From an uncultured Prevotella sp. (GTDB lineage Bacteria > Bacteroidota > Bacteroidia > Bacteroidales > Bacteroidaceae), in the NCBI GenBank assembly GCA_900772835.1, contig CAAGSA010000024.1, forward strand, positions 1 to 58,402: a stretch of 58,402 nt of DNA. Reading direction: 5' to 3'. Shown in pieces: positions 33,513 through 42,010 of the stretch (positions are counted from its first letter, which is position 1; every line of letters starts with the position of its first letter). A program made the translations under genes and the position numbers. The notes below the pieces were generated by a model. That model made no database searches, was not told the origin of the DNA, and saw only the letters and a program-made list of their open reading frames with translations.

Positions 33513-35621
33513 ATGTACAACAACAAGAAAGCATCGGGCACGCCAATGAAGTTCAAGCACTTCACCCGTCGCGGCTACGCTCTCTTCGCTTGTCTGGGTA
33601 AGGAGGTGATCATCGGCACGCTCAGCGTTGCCACCCTCACTTATGCCAAGGCGGAGGGCGTCGGCACCAAGCCAATCACGGTAGAGGCCGACAGCACAGC
33701 CACGCACAGCGAGTTTGCACTCGATGAGGTGAGAGTGACCGGCTCTCGCGCTCCGCTTACCCACGGGCAGGCGGCAAGAATGGTTACTGTACTGGAGCAG
33801 AAAGACATTCAGGCTGCCCCGGTGCAAAGTATTAACGACCTGCTGAAATATGCGGCAAGCGTCGATGTGCGCCAGCGCGGTCCCATCGGAGCACAGACCG
33901 ACATCAGCATCCGTGGCGGCAACCAGGAGCAGGTGACGATACTGCTCAACGGCATCAACATCTGCGATCCGCAGACGGGGCACAACGCCTTCGACTTCCC
34001 CGTAGACGTAAGCGACATCGAGCGCATCGAGGTGCTGGAGGGTCCGGCGGGAAGAGTGTTCGGAACATCGTCGCTGGTGGGCGCGATAAACATCGTGACG
34101 AAGCGCCCCGTGCAGAACCACGTGTCAGCCCACGCCGAGGCTGGAAGCTACGGCTACTTCAACGGCGGAGCGAGCGTAGGGCTGGCTTCGGGCAAATGGA
34201 CCAACACCGTTTCGGGAAACTACACGCGCTCCGACGGCTACAACCGCAACAAGGCAGGCCGCCTGAACACCGACTATGAGGGAGCAAAGGCTTTCTATCA
34301 GGGCACTTATGCCGACAACAACACAAAAGTGATCTGGCATGCCGGATTGAGCATGCGCGACTTCGGTTCCAACACTTTCTACGGAACCGGCAGCGACGAC
34401 CAGTTTGAACATACTTTCAAGAGCTACACGGCTCTGCAGGCAGACACCAGATGCGGAAAGCTGCATCTGAGCCCGTCGGTATACTGGAACCGCAACATGG
34501 ACCGCTTTGAATATTTCCGCGGACTCGACAACGTAATCCCCGAGGGCGGAACATACGGCGTAGCATACAACTATCACCGCACCGACGTGTACGGAGTGAA
34601 CCTCAACTCCTACTTCGACTGGGCTCTGGGACGCACGGCGGTATGCGCCGAGCTGAGAAACGAAGACCTCGTGAGCACCACGCTGGGCGAACCGCTCGAC
34701 GAGCCGAAACACGTGCACAAGACCGACCGCGACTATACCAACGGACTGAACCGCACGAACATCAGCTTCACGCTGGAGCATAACATACTGCTCGACCGAT
34801 TTACTCTCTCCACCGGCATCGTGGCGGTGAAGAACTCGTGGAACCACATGAACATGAGAGTGTATCCGGGCATCGACGCGAGCTACCGCGTGGGCAAGAA
34901 CGTGAAGTTCTTCGCCTCATATAACACCTCGCTCAGAATGCCTTCCGTGACGGAGCTTTACTATTCGGTGGGAGGCCACAAGGCCGACAAGAACCTGAAG
35001 CCGGAGGAGCTGCAGGCGCTCGAAGGCGGAGTGAAATACCTGGGCGGCGGCGTCACGGCAAGCGCCAGCGTGTTCTACAACCACTGCAAGAATATGATAG
35101 ACTGGATTTTGGACACAAACGAAGGCAGCAGCGCCGTGTGGAAATCCGTGAACTTCACCAAGATAAACACTCTCGGCGTGGAGGCGTCGCTCGCACTGCA
35201 GTTCCGCACACTGCTGCCGCAGCAGCGTGTGCTAAAGACGCTCGGCATGTCATACGTATACATGAACCAGGACAAGGACGAGCCTGAGAACATACAGAGC
35301 CGTTCCACGCTCGAATATCTGCGCCACAAGTTCGTGGCAAATCTCGACCTGAACATCTGGCACCAGCTCGACATTACGATGAAATACCGCTGGCAGAAGC
35401 GCACGGGCACATTCACCCACAAGGATGCCGACGGCAACGCGCTGGTGTCGAAGTTCAAGCCATACGGCATTGTTGACGTGCGCCTGGCATGGAACGCCGA
35501 CAAATACAAGCTGTTCGTTGAGGCCAACAACGTGTTCGACACCAAATACTACGACTTCGGCAGTCTGCCGCAGCCTGGCACATGGATTATGGCAGGTGCC
35601 TCCATCGACATCAATCTGTAA
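33513..35621 (+). CDS. TonB-dependent outer-membrane receptor (BtuB-like)
   Basis: This outer-membrane active transporter is probably for cobalamin or a similar corrinoid or metal chelate. It has 702 aa. The unusual N-terminus (KFKHFTRRGYALFACLGKEV, residues 13-32, then IIGTLS) is a conserved leader seen on BtuB-type receptors in Bacteroidetes. A TonB-box-like segment EVRVTGSRAP follows near residue 73. The plug domain has ISIRGGNQEQVTILLNG and IERIEVLEGPAGRVFG. The 22-strand barrel ends with the C-terminal strand GTWIMAGASIDINL. No other cobalamin gene is in the window and no riboswitch was found, so the substrate remains inferred. An alternative start is the ATG at 33546. Confidence 0.87.
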   Translation: MYNNKKASGTPMKFKHFTRRGYALFACLGKEVIIGTLSVATLTYAKAEGVGTKPITVEADSTATHSEFALDEVRVTGSRAPLTHGQAARMVTVLEQKDIQAAPVQSINDLLKYAASVDVRQRGPIGAQTDISIRGGNQEQVTILLNGINICDPQTGHNAFDFPVDVSDIERIEVLEGPAGRVFGTSSLVGAINIVTKRPVQNHVSAHAEAGSYGYFNGGASVGLASGKWTNTVSGNYTRSDGYNRNKAGRLNTDYEGAKAFYQGTYADNNTKVIWHAGLSMRDFGSNTFYGTGSDDQFEHTFKSYTALQADTRCGKLHLSPSVYWNRNMDRFEYFRGLDNVIPEGGTYGVAYNYHRTDVYGVNLNSYFDWALGRTAVCAELRNEDLVSTTLGEPLDEPKHVHKTDRDYTNGLNRTNISFTLEHNILLDRFTLSTGIVAVKNSWNHMNMRVYPGIDASYRVGKNVKFFASYNTSLRMPSVTELYYSVGGHKADKNLKPEELQALEGGVKYLGGGVTASASVFYNHCKNMIDWILDTNEGSSAVWKSVNFTKINTLGVEASLALQFRTLLPQQRVLKTLGMSYVYMNQDKDEPENIQSRSTLEYLRHKFVANLDLNIWHQLDITMKYRWQKRTGTFTHKDADGNALVSKFKPYGIVDVRLAWNADKYKLFVEANNVFDTKYYDFGSLPQPGTWIMAGASIDINL

Positions 35622-35671
35622 TTATGGGGAACACTATTCCTTCGAATAAGGGGAATAATGCTTTTGACTTG

Positions 35672-35770
35672 AAAATGAAGGATGCCGGAATGATTTGTAT
35701 TTCCAGAAAACGCAGCGTCAATGCCTGTTTTCGCGGAGTGCAAGCATTTCCGCATCCTTCATTTTATTTT
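35672..35770 (+). terminator. Large hairpin downstream of the BtuB-like receptor
   Basis: AAAATGAAGGATGC-GGAATG (from 35672) pairs with CATTTCC-GCATCCTTCATTTT (ending 35765), about 20 bp per arm with a loop of about 55 nt containing a smaller AAAAC/GTTTT stem. ATTTTATTTT follows. It is probably the receptor terminator, though longer than most. Confidence 0.6.
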
Positions 35771-35973
35771 ACGCCAATCAGAGACAATAGTTTTCGAGTG
35801 AATAACCCGTATTGCCATCGGGAAGAGCAGCAGAAAAAATATCTCCTTTTCTCTCCATTTGTCTTAAAATCAAAAAATATAATGGGGTTCATCGCTATAT
35901 ATATATAATGTGTAATACTCATGCTATATCGTATCCTTACACAGCCCGGTACAACTCAGCGACACAGTCTTCT
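35771..35973. other. Non-coding stretch between receptor terminator and repeat copy C
   Basis: About 200 bp, AT-rich, with a run of TA dinucleotides near 35895-35910. No gene, promoter with both elements, or strong hairpin was seen. Confidence 0.5.
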
Positions 35974-36384
35974 TTTAACACAAAGAAACATTTGAATGTT
36001 AAAATCGCGACTCGCTGACGCTCTGAGAATCGAATATTCGGGAGCTTCAGAAAAATTGTGCGTAAAAATCGAAATTTTCAAAACTTTGCGTAATGTGCTG
36101 TTTTTCAGTTGGTTGAACTTTTAATTGGTTTGAAAAGCCACGAAAAAATCAGCCGTTCGATAGAAACGCTTTAATCGTTCATTATGAATGACCGAAGAGT
36201 TTGTGATGAAAAACATCGGGCAAGTGTCGTTTTCGAGGCGAATTCCGGGTGTTTTTAATAACGGGAACGCTACACTGTGCGAAATCGCCTGTCGGGAAAA
36301 ACGGCAGCAAAGTAGCCAACCGTATGCAACGGGCGATAACGGTATGTAACAATGTAAACAATTTTGCTTTACGCGTGTTAAATT
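35974..36384 (-). repeat. Dispersed intergenic element, copy C (about 411 bp)
   Basis: This is a minus-strand copy of the element at 20361-20774. Its left end AATTTAACAC (36384-36375) and right end GTGTTAAA (35981-35974) are inverted repeats of each other over 8 bp. It shares 27 identical bases with copy B (36219-36193 here; 58245-58271 there). The internal 45-nt hairpin (36194-36150) pairs CGGTC-A-TTC with GAA-C-GGCTG; the inner AACG/CGTT encloses ATTAAAG. It lies in the convergent gap between the receptor and rng. A 133-codon frame over this region on the minus strand shows no protein-like features. Confidence 0.75.
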
Positions 36385-36492
36385 ATCCGGGTGTAGATGT
36401 GAACGCTTGTTAAATACGAATCGGTCATTAGGACGTTTGATGTGTTTATGACTGCTTGCCTTCCGCTTGCTACAGGCACAGTCAGCAAAAAT
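36385..36492 (-). promoter_or_regulatory. Region between repeat copy C and the rng terminator, with possible promoter into the repeat
   Basis: On the minus strand a -7 element TATTTTTG (36492-36485) points into repeat copy C. Just after it a hairpin pairs GACTG with CAGTC and TGCCT with AGGCA (about 36450-36484). No correctly spaced TTTG was found, so this is tentative. Confidence 0.3.
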
Positions 36493-36555
36493 AAAAGCTC
36501 CGGTTTTCGCGATTCTTGACAAAATGATTCAAGAACCCGGGAACCGGAGCTTTTT
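36493..36555 (-). terminator. Terminator of rng
   Basis: On the minus strand AAAGCTCCGGTT pairs with AACCGGAGCTTT (arms about 36544-36555 and 36493-36505), with an inner TTCTTGA/TCAAGAA stem, and it ends in T's. It lies just beyond the rng stop codon. Confidence 0.82.
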
Positions 36556-36576
36556 GTTTCTGTTATAGAGGGATTT

Positions 36577-38148
36577 CTACATTTCGCTCTCTTCCTTCAT
36601 GTCGATGAACTGCTTCTTGTTGTCGTAGAATTCATACTGCAAGAAGGCGAGTTTCTGCGAGGCGATGACGTGTACACCCAGTCCGTATTTCATCTGCCAG
36701 CGTCGCTTCAGGCTCACGAAGCCCTGGTTGATGTAGGCAGCCACGTAGGGGTGCACATGCAAGTAGAATGTCTTGATGCCGATCTTGTTGACCAGTTTGT
36801 CAATCTTTCCTTCCAATTGGTCTGTGAAAAGTATGCTCGACTTGATCTTGCCCTTGCCGAAACACGTGGGGCAGGTTTCCTCCACGTTCACGTCCATTGC
36901 CGGGCGCACACGCTGGCGGGTAATCTGCATCAGCCCGAACTTGCTCAGCGGCAGGATGTTGTGTCGCGCGCGGTCTTTCTGCATGTTCTTGCACATCCGC
37001 TCGTACAATATCTGGCGGTCTTCGGCAAGATGCATGTCGATGAAGTCAACCACGATGATTCCGCCCATATCCCTGAGGCGCAGCTGGCGTGCCAGCTCGT
37101 CGGCGGCACCGAGGTTCACGTCGAGTGCATTGGCCTCCTGTCCGTTTGCCGAGCGCGTGCGGTTGCCGCTGTTCACGTCCACCACGTGCAGGGCTTCGGT
37201 GTGCTCGATATAGAGGTAGGCGCCGTGCTTGTAGTTCACGATTCTTCCGAAGCTCGACTTGATTTGCTTTGTTACGTTGAAGTTGTCGAAGATGGGCACG
37301 CTGCCCGTGTAGAGCTTCACGATGTGTGCTTTTTCGGGTGCAATGAGCGTCACGTAGTGTTTCACCTCCTTGTATACTTCGTTGTCGTTTACGTAGATGT
37401 TCTCGTACGAGGGGTTGAAGAGGTCGCGGAGCATTGCCACCACGCGGCTTGTTTCTTCATACACAAGCTGTGGACGCTTCTGTGTTTTCTGCACCTTTTC
37501 AATAGCGTCCTCCCAACGCTTCATAAGGATTTTCAGCTCCGTGTCGAGCTCTGCCACTCGTTTGCCCTCGGCAACGGTGCGCACAATCACGCCCACGTTC
37601 TTCGGCTTGATGCTGTGGATGAGCTGTTTCAGTCTGGCGCGTTCCTCGCCGCTCTTGATTTTGGATGAAACGGAAACTTTATCGTCGAATGGAATCAGAA
37701 CAAGGTAGCGTCCCGCGAAGCTGAGTTCGGCGGTGAGTCGCGGCCCCTTGGTCGAAATGGGTTCTTTCACGATTTGCACCAGCACTTCCTGTCCCTGCTG
37801 CAATTCGTTCTGCACGCTGCCGTCCTTCTTCAGGTCGGGCAGCCGCATAGCTTTTGAGAATGGATAAAGTTTCTTCCTGTCGCTCTGTACCTGCTTTATG
37901 TACTTTTCATAGGAATCGAACTGACTCCCGAGGTCAAGATAATGTAGAAAGGCATCGCGCTCATAGCCCACATCCACAAAGCTTGCATTCAAGCCCGGCA
38001 TCAGCTTCTTCACCTTTGCCACGTAGATGTTTCCAACGGAGAATGAAGCCGAGCGTGGCTCGTTCTGGTACTCCACCAGATTCTTGTCTTCCAGCAGGGC
38101 GATTGAAATTTCATTCTGTTGAACGTCGATTACTAATTCGCTTGTCAT
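36577..38148 (-). CDS. rng: Ribonuclease G / E family endoribonuclease
   Basis: RNase G cleaves single-stranded AU-rich RNA and matures the 16S rRNA 5' end. From the ATG at 38148 (MTSELVIDVQQNEISIALL) it has 523 aa; the frame runs 29 codons further without family resemblance. An S1 RNA-binding domain (SVGNIYVAKVKKLMPGLNASFVDVG) occupies about residues 35-130. The RNase E/G catalytic core contains IIVVDFIDM, with the metal-binding Asp, and the zinc-link motif CPTCFGKG. There is no long C-terminal scaffold, so it is G-like. It follows the HU and COX24-like genes; that grouping is common in the phylum. Confidence 0.94.
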   Translation of the reverse strand: MTSELVIDVQQNEISIALLEDKNLVEYQNEPRSASFSVGNIYVAKVKKLMPGLNASFVDVGYERDAFLHYLDLGSQFDSYEKYIKQVQSDRKKLYPFSKAMRLPDLKKDGSVQNELQQGQEVLVQIVKEPISTKGPRLTAELSFAGRYLVLIPFDDKVSVSSKIKSGEERARLKQLIHSIKPKNVGVIVRTVAEGKRVAELDTELKILMKRWEDAIEKVQKTQKRPQLVYEETSRVVAMLRDLFNPSYENIYVNDNEVYKEVKHYVTLIAPEKAHIVKLYTGSVPIFDNFNVTKQIKSSFGRIVNYKHGAYLYIEHTEALHVVDVNSGNRTRSANGQEANALDVNLGAADELARQLRLRDMGGIIVVDFIDMHLAEDRQILYERMCKNMQKDRARHNILPLSKFGLMQITRQRVRPAMDVNVEETCPTCFGKGKIKSSILFTDQLEGKIDKLVNKIGIKTFYLHVHPYVAAYINQGFVSLKRRWQMKYGLGVHVIASQKLAFLQYEFYDNKKQFIDMKEESEM

Positions 38149-38284
38149 GTCCTGATTACAAAACTTGATTTTGGATAAAAACAAGGGCATGTCAACAAAT
38201 ACGCGTTCTCGCAAGATTGCTGCATTGATTGACATGCCCAGTCCGAATAGACTTTTTCTTGAGCACTAACTCTGCAGTTAGTTT

Positions 38285-38374
38285 TTATTTGCTCTTGTGT
38301 CTGTTCTTTCTTAATCTTTTCTTACGCTTGTGAGTAGCCATCTTGTGGCCCTTCTTCTTCTTACCGTTTGGCAT
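38285..38374 (-). CDS. COX24/mS38-like small basic protein (AURKAIP1 domain)
   Basis: This 29-codon gene reads MPNGKKKKGHKMATHKRKKR then LRKNRHKSK and stop. Over half the residues are Lys, Arg or His. The K-M-x-T-H-K-R-K-K-R-x-R-K-N-R-H-K core matches the AURKAIP1/COX24 (mS38) domain. In mitochondria mS38 is a small-subunit ribosomal protein, and mycobacterial bS22 is a related tiny ribosomal protein. It is therefore probably a ribosome-associated protein. It lies between HU (92 bp upstream) and rng. It is easily missed because it is so short. Confidence 0.85.
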   Translation of the reverse strand: MPNGKKKKGHKMATHKRKKRLRKNRHKSK

Positions 38375-38466
38375 AGTCTTTCTATTTTAAATTGTTTGAA
38401 TATAATGTTATTAATAAATTCTCTCTTCGTTGTGCCGGATTCCATATCTGCGGCATCAATGTGGTA

Positions 38467-38772
38467 TCAGTCCTCGGCTCCGTCTGCCACGTCCTCGCCC
38501 TTCATCCTGCTGACAAAGCTCTTTGCAGGCTTGAAACTCGGGAAATCATGCGCTGCGATAACTATCGTGGTGTTCTTCGATATGTTTCGTGCAGTCTTTT
38601 CGGCGCGGTGCTTCACGATGAAGCTGCCGAAGCCGCGCAGGTATACATTCTCTTTCTTTTCCAATAGGCTGTTCTTGACAGCTTCCATAAAGGCCTCGAC
38701 GGTCATCGTGACATCCTTGCGCGCCACACCTGTCGAGCTAACGATTTCGTCAATTATATCTGCTTTTGTCAT
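38467..38772 (-). CDS. HU family DNA-binding protein
   Basis: This is a histone-like nucleoid protein of 101 aa. The N-terminal helices (MTKADIIDEIVSSTGVARKDV) form the dimer body. The signature VYLRGFGSFIVKHRAEKTARN lies in the middle, and the DNA-binding arm ends in FKPAKSFVSRM. An acidic tail GEDVADGAED of ten residues follows. It bends and packages DNA as a homodimer or heterodimer. It has its own promoter. Confidence 0.95.
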   Translation of the reverse strand: MTKADIIDEIVSSTGVARKDVTMTVEAFMEAVKNSLLEKKENVYLRGFGSFIVKHRAEKTARNISKNTTIVIAAHDFPSFKPAKSFVSRMKGEDVADGAED

Positions 38773-38817
38773 TACTGTTATTTGTTATGTGATATATCTA
38801 TCATTTTAAAAGGTTTG

Positions 38818-38849
38818 CAAATATACGAGTTTTTGGCGGCATACGGAAA
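38818..38849 (-). promoter_or_regulatory. Promoter of the HU gene
   Basis: On the minus strand TTTC (38849-38846), a 20-bp spacer and TATATTTG (38825-38818) lie about 45 bp before the HU start. The upstream element is one base off the consensus TTTG. The remaining gap to 39071 holds the -7 element TACCTTTG (38942-38949) of the endonuclease gene and nothing else seen. Confidence 0.65.
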
Positions 38850-39071
38850 TATATTTCATTTTTTTTGCAAAATAAGGGCTTTTCCTTATTCCGAACTGAT
38901 TAATTCTCACCACTTTATGGCGCTCTTACGTAAAAATGCATTACCTTTGCATATTATTAGCGGCACGAACCGTGGCACGCTGTCTGCAGTACTATATAAT
39001 AAGGTGTACGGCAGACGGCGGCGGCAGCAGTGCGGCGGCAGCAGGAAAATGACAACAATAACAGATACGCT

Positions 39072-40064
39072 ATGAATTTGAAGAGAAACATTATGGCAGC
39101 GGCAATGACAGTCTTTGCCGCCTGCGCTTGGGCTCAGGGGCCCAACAACAGCGGCAAGTATTATTCTGCCGCCAACGGAAAAAGCGGCAAGGCTCTCAAG
39201 ACCGCACTTGCCGACATAATCAGCAATCTGAGCGTGACGTCGTACGACGGGCTGCTGGATGCATACAAGAAGACGGACAAGAGAAGCGACGGCAAGGTGT
39301 GGGATATGTATTCCTGCACGACGAACTTCAGCTTCAGCCAGTGTACGGGCAACTACAAGAAGGAAGGCGACATGTACAACAGGGAGCACTCCTTCCCGAA
39401 GAGCTGGTTCGGAGGCAAGGTGAAGCCTATGTACTGCGACATCGTGCACGTGGTGCCGTGCGACGGATACGTGAACAACAGGCGCGGAAACAGTCCGTTC
39501 GGGGAAAACGACGGCGAGGTGTACAAGTCGAACAAGGAATTCAGCAAGGTTGGCAAATGCACATCGCCGGGATATTCAGGCACCGTGTTCGAGCCGAACG
39601 ACGAATACAAGGGCGACTTCGCCAGAATATACTTCTATATGGTGACCTGCTACGAGAGCAAGGTGAGCTCGTGGAAAAGCGAAATGCTGTCGGGCAACAA
39701 ATACCCGGCACTGAAGGACTGGGCACTGAACATGCTGCTGAAATGGGCAAAGGAAGACCCCGTGAGCCAGAAGGAAATCGACCGCAACAATGCCGCATAC
39801 GGCGTGCAGAAGAATCGTAACCCGTTCGTTGATTATCCCGGACTGGAGCAGTACATCTGGGGCGACAAGACCAACGTGGCGTTCAGCTACGACAACTACG
39901 ACAAGCCGACAATAATCGAGCTCCCGACCGAAGAAATCGTGCCGACGGTCGACGTGTACACCGTGTCCGGTGTGAAAGTGCGCTCGGGCGTGAGCCGGCA
40001 GGATGCCACCGACGGGCTGCCACACGGAATATATGTGGTGGGCGGTGTGAAAATGGTAAAATAA
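39072..40064 (+). CDS. Secreted endonuclease I family nuclease with C-terminal sorting tail
   Basis: This is an exported DNA/RNA endonuclease of the EndA/NucM (endonuclease I) family with a His-Me finger fold. From the ATG at 39072 it has 330 aa with signal peptide MNLKRNIMAAAMTVFAACAWA. The catalytic region has REHSFPKSWF, then DIVHVVPCDGYVNNRRGN, with the metal-binding Asn. Several Cys residues could form disulfides. The last 40 residues (VDVYTVSGVKVRSGV ... LPHGIYVVGGVK) resemble the type IX sorting domain, shorter than usual. It would work outside the cell, for example in nucleic acid scavenging or biofilm DNA breakdown. Confidence 0.9.
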   Translation: MNLKRNIMAAAMTVFAACAWAQGPNNSGKYYSAANGKSGKALKTALADIISNLSVTSYDGLLDAYKKTDKRSDGKVWDMYSCTTNFSFSQCTGNYKKEGDMYNREHSFPKSWFGGKVKPMYCDIVHVVPCDGYVNNRRGNSPFGENDGEVYKSNKEFSKVGKCTSPGYSGTVFEPNDEYKGDFARIYFYMVTCYESKVSSWKSEMLSGNKYPALKDWALNMLLKWAKEDPVSQKEIDRNNAAYGVQKNRNPFVDYPGLEQYIWGDKTNVAFSYDNYDKPTIIELPTEEIVPTVDVYTVSGVKVRSGVSRQDATDGLPHGIYVVGGVKMVK

Positions 40065-40078
40065 TTGAAGAATAAAAG

Positions 40079-40120
40079 ATGAAGAATGGAGAATATTTCT
40101 TTATTCTTCATTTTTATTAT
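40079..40120 (+). terminator. Terminator of the endonuclease gene
   Basis: ATGAAGAAT (40079-40087) pairs with ATTCTTCAT (40103-40111), followed by TTTTATTATT. It sits immediately before the RNase P RNA promoter element. Confidence 0.75.
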
Positions 40121-40128
40121 TATCTTTG
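40121..40128 (+). promoter_or_regulatory. -7 promoter element of the RNase P RNA gene
   Basis: TATCTTTG matches TAnnTTTG and lies about 15 bp before the predicted first paired base of the RNA. No clear TTTG is found 20 bp upstream, where the preceding terminator lies. Confidence 0.5.
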
Positions 40129-40137
40129 CAGAAAAAT

Positions 40138-40550
40138 AAGAACACAGTGTCCCGGCTCTGCCGCTGGCAGCACAATGGCTGCGAGAGGAAAGTCCGGGCA
40201 GCATAGGGCGCTCCGCTTCTGAAAGTGGAAGCTATTGGCGACAGTAGGATACGGTAGAAGAAAATAACCGCCGCGGCTTTATACATTTCATACATCTTAT
40301 TTTAAAGCGCGGCAAGGGTGAGAAGGTGGTGCAAGAGACCACCAGCCGGTGGGTGATCATCGGGCTGTACCGTCCGGAGGCTGCAAGTTCGCGTATACCG
40401 TCGTTTGAGGATTGCCCGTCCGACCAACTCCGACGGAGGGTAGAATGCTTGAGGCGCGGGGTGACCCGCGCCCTGGATAAATGGCAGGCGCCGCCGTAGC
40501 CGAGAGACTGCGGCGGAACAGAACCCGGCTTATAGGGATACTGTCTTCTT
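40138..40550 (+). ncRNA. rnpB: RNase P RNA
   Basis: This is the catalytic RNA that removes 5' leaders from pre-tRNAs. The universal P4 strands and neighbours are present: GAGGAAAGTCCGGGC near 40183 and ACAGAACCCGGCTTATAG near 40519. The P1 helix pairs ACAGT-TCCC (from 40144) with GGGA-ACTGT (ending 40544), which fixes the ends. GGGTGATCATCGGG and an ACCCGCGCC stem lie in the middle, as in bacterial type A RNAs. A T-rich tail (TCTTCTTTTTTT) follows. The exact 5' end is uncertain by a few bases. Confidence 0.93.
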
Positions 40551-40620
40551 TTTTTCATTTTCTCTTCTTGTCTTGTTGCGGCAAGACTGACCATAGGTTC
40601 CCATAATAGACAAACGAAAG

Positions 40621-41931
40621 ATGAACATAAGAAAAATAGCAGATTTCTTCAAGACCGGCATTTGGCGCGACTTCAGCAAAGAGCCGCGCCGCACAAGGCT
40701 CGCCGTGGCCACAATACGGATGCTCATCCTTGCCATAGAGAGATTCACCACCAAGCGGATGATAAACTCAGCCGCCGCACTCACGTATTCCACGCTGCTT
40801 GCCATAGTGCCGATACTCGCCGTGGTATTCGCTATAGCCAGGGGCTTCGGCTACAACAAATACATAGAGGAATGGTTCCGTGGCGTACTCGCAAGCCAAC
40901 CGCAGGCCGCCGACGCGATAGTGGGATTCGTGAACTCCTATCTCATACACACACAGAGCGGGATAATTCTCGGAATCGGACTGCTTTTCATGCTCTGGAC
41001 CGTGACGATACTTATCCGGAACATCGAACTCGCCTTTAACAGCATCTGGCAGGTGAAGAAGCCGAGGAGCTTCTTCCGTACCGTGACCGACTATATGGGC
41101 ATGTTCATACTTGCGCCCGTAATCATCGTAGTCACGTCGGGTATATCCATCTTTGTGGCAACGTTCGCCAACCAGACCGAAGGTATGGAGCTGCTCGCGC
41201 CGATGGTGAGGCGGCTGTGGGACTTCACACCATACGTGCTCATGTCGGGCGTGTTCATAGCCCTCTATGTGTTCATGCCCAACACCAAGGTGAAGCTAAG
41301 CTGTGCCATCGGACCGGGAATCCTTGCCGGAGTGGCGATGCAGGGGCTGCAGCTCTTCTACATCCATTCGCAGATATGGGTGAGCAGCTACAATGCCATC
41401 TACGGTTCGTTTGCCGCACTGCCCCTCTTCATGCTGTGGGTGCAGATATCGTGGAACATCTGCCTGTTCGGAGCCGAACTCTGCTACACGAGCCAGAATA
41501 TGGAGGAATTCGCCTTCCGCACCGAAACCTACGAGATAAGTCCGCGCTACCGCATACTGATGAGTATGCTGCTCATGAGCCATATCTGCAAGCGGTTCGA
41601 GAAAGGCGAAAAGCCATATACCGCACTCGAACTGAAACTGAAGACCAACATACCGATACGCGTGGCACAGGAACTGCTCTATGAATTGACGCGGATGCAT
41701 ATCGTGAGCGAGATAACAAGCGACGAAAAGGGAGAGGAGAGCGTATACCAGCCAGCCGAGGACCTGAAGCGGCTGAGCGTGGGGCTGCTCATCGACCGCT
41801 ACGAAACCACAGGCAAATGGGAGATAAGCCTGAATATGAACGACGCCGAACACAGCGGATGGAACAGGGCAATTGCAAACTATACATCATATATTGGAGC
41901 ACAACGGGGTATACTGCTGAAGGATTTATAG
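40621..41931 (+). CDS. YihY/BrkB family inner-membrane protein
   Basis: This integral membrane protein of the YihY/BrkB (former RNase BN misnomer) family has 436 aa. Six to seven hydrophobic segments lie between about residues 50 and 300. Family features include SAAALTYSTLLAIVPILAV near residue 50, the segment YNAIYGSFAALPLFMLWVQISW, and FGAELCYTSQN. A cytosolic C-terminal extension of about 120 residues is predicted to be winged-helix-like (LKTNIPIRVAQELLYELTRMHIV), as in many Bacteroidetes members. The transport or other role is unknown. It follows rnpB. Confidence 0.88.
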   Translation: MNIRKIADFFKTGIWRDFSKEPRRTRLAVATIRMLILAIERFTTKRMINSAAALTYSTLLAIVPILAVVFAIARGFGYNKYIEEWFRGVLASQPQAADAIVGFVNSYLIHTQSGIILGIGLLFMLWTVTILIRNIELAFNSIWQVKKPRSFFRTVTDYMGMFILAPVIIVVTSGISIFVATFANQTEGMELLAPMVRRLWDFTPYVLMSGVFIALYVFMPNTKVKLSCAIGPGILAGVAMQGLQLFYIHSQIWVSSYNAIYGSFAALPLFMLWVQISWNICLFGAELCYTSQNMEEFAFRTETYEISPRYRILMSMLLMSHICKRFEKGEKPYTALELKLKTNIPIRVAQELLYELTRMHIVSEITSDEKGEESVYQPAEDLKRLSVGLLIDRYETTGKWEISLNMNDAEHSGWNRAIANYTSYIGAQRGILLKDL

Positions 41932-42010
41932 CCGGAGACTTGGTTGAAAAGAAAAATATTAGTAAATTTGTTGCCGAATAAATAAACTCATTAAAAATAA
42001 AACATCTGAT

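Noticed and set aside
36121..36522. 133-codon minus-strand frame overlapping repeat copy C and the rng terminator
   Set aside because: It runs through a repeat whose other copies do not keep the frame and through a terminator hairpin; the translation has no protein-like features.
36670..37668. 332-codon plus-strand frame opposite rng
   Set aside because: It is the complement of RNase G coding sequence with Val/His/Leu-rich composition typical of an antisense frame.
38267..38284. ACTAACT/AGTTAGT hairpin after the COX24-like gene as its terminator
   Set aside because: Its T-run follows on the plus strand, not on the strand of the gene; on the minus strand no T-run follows, so rng is probably read through.
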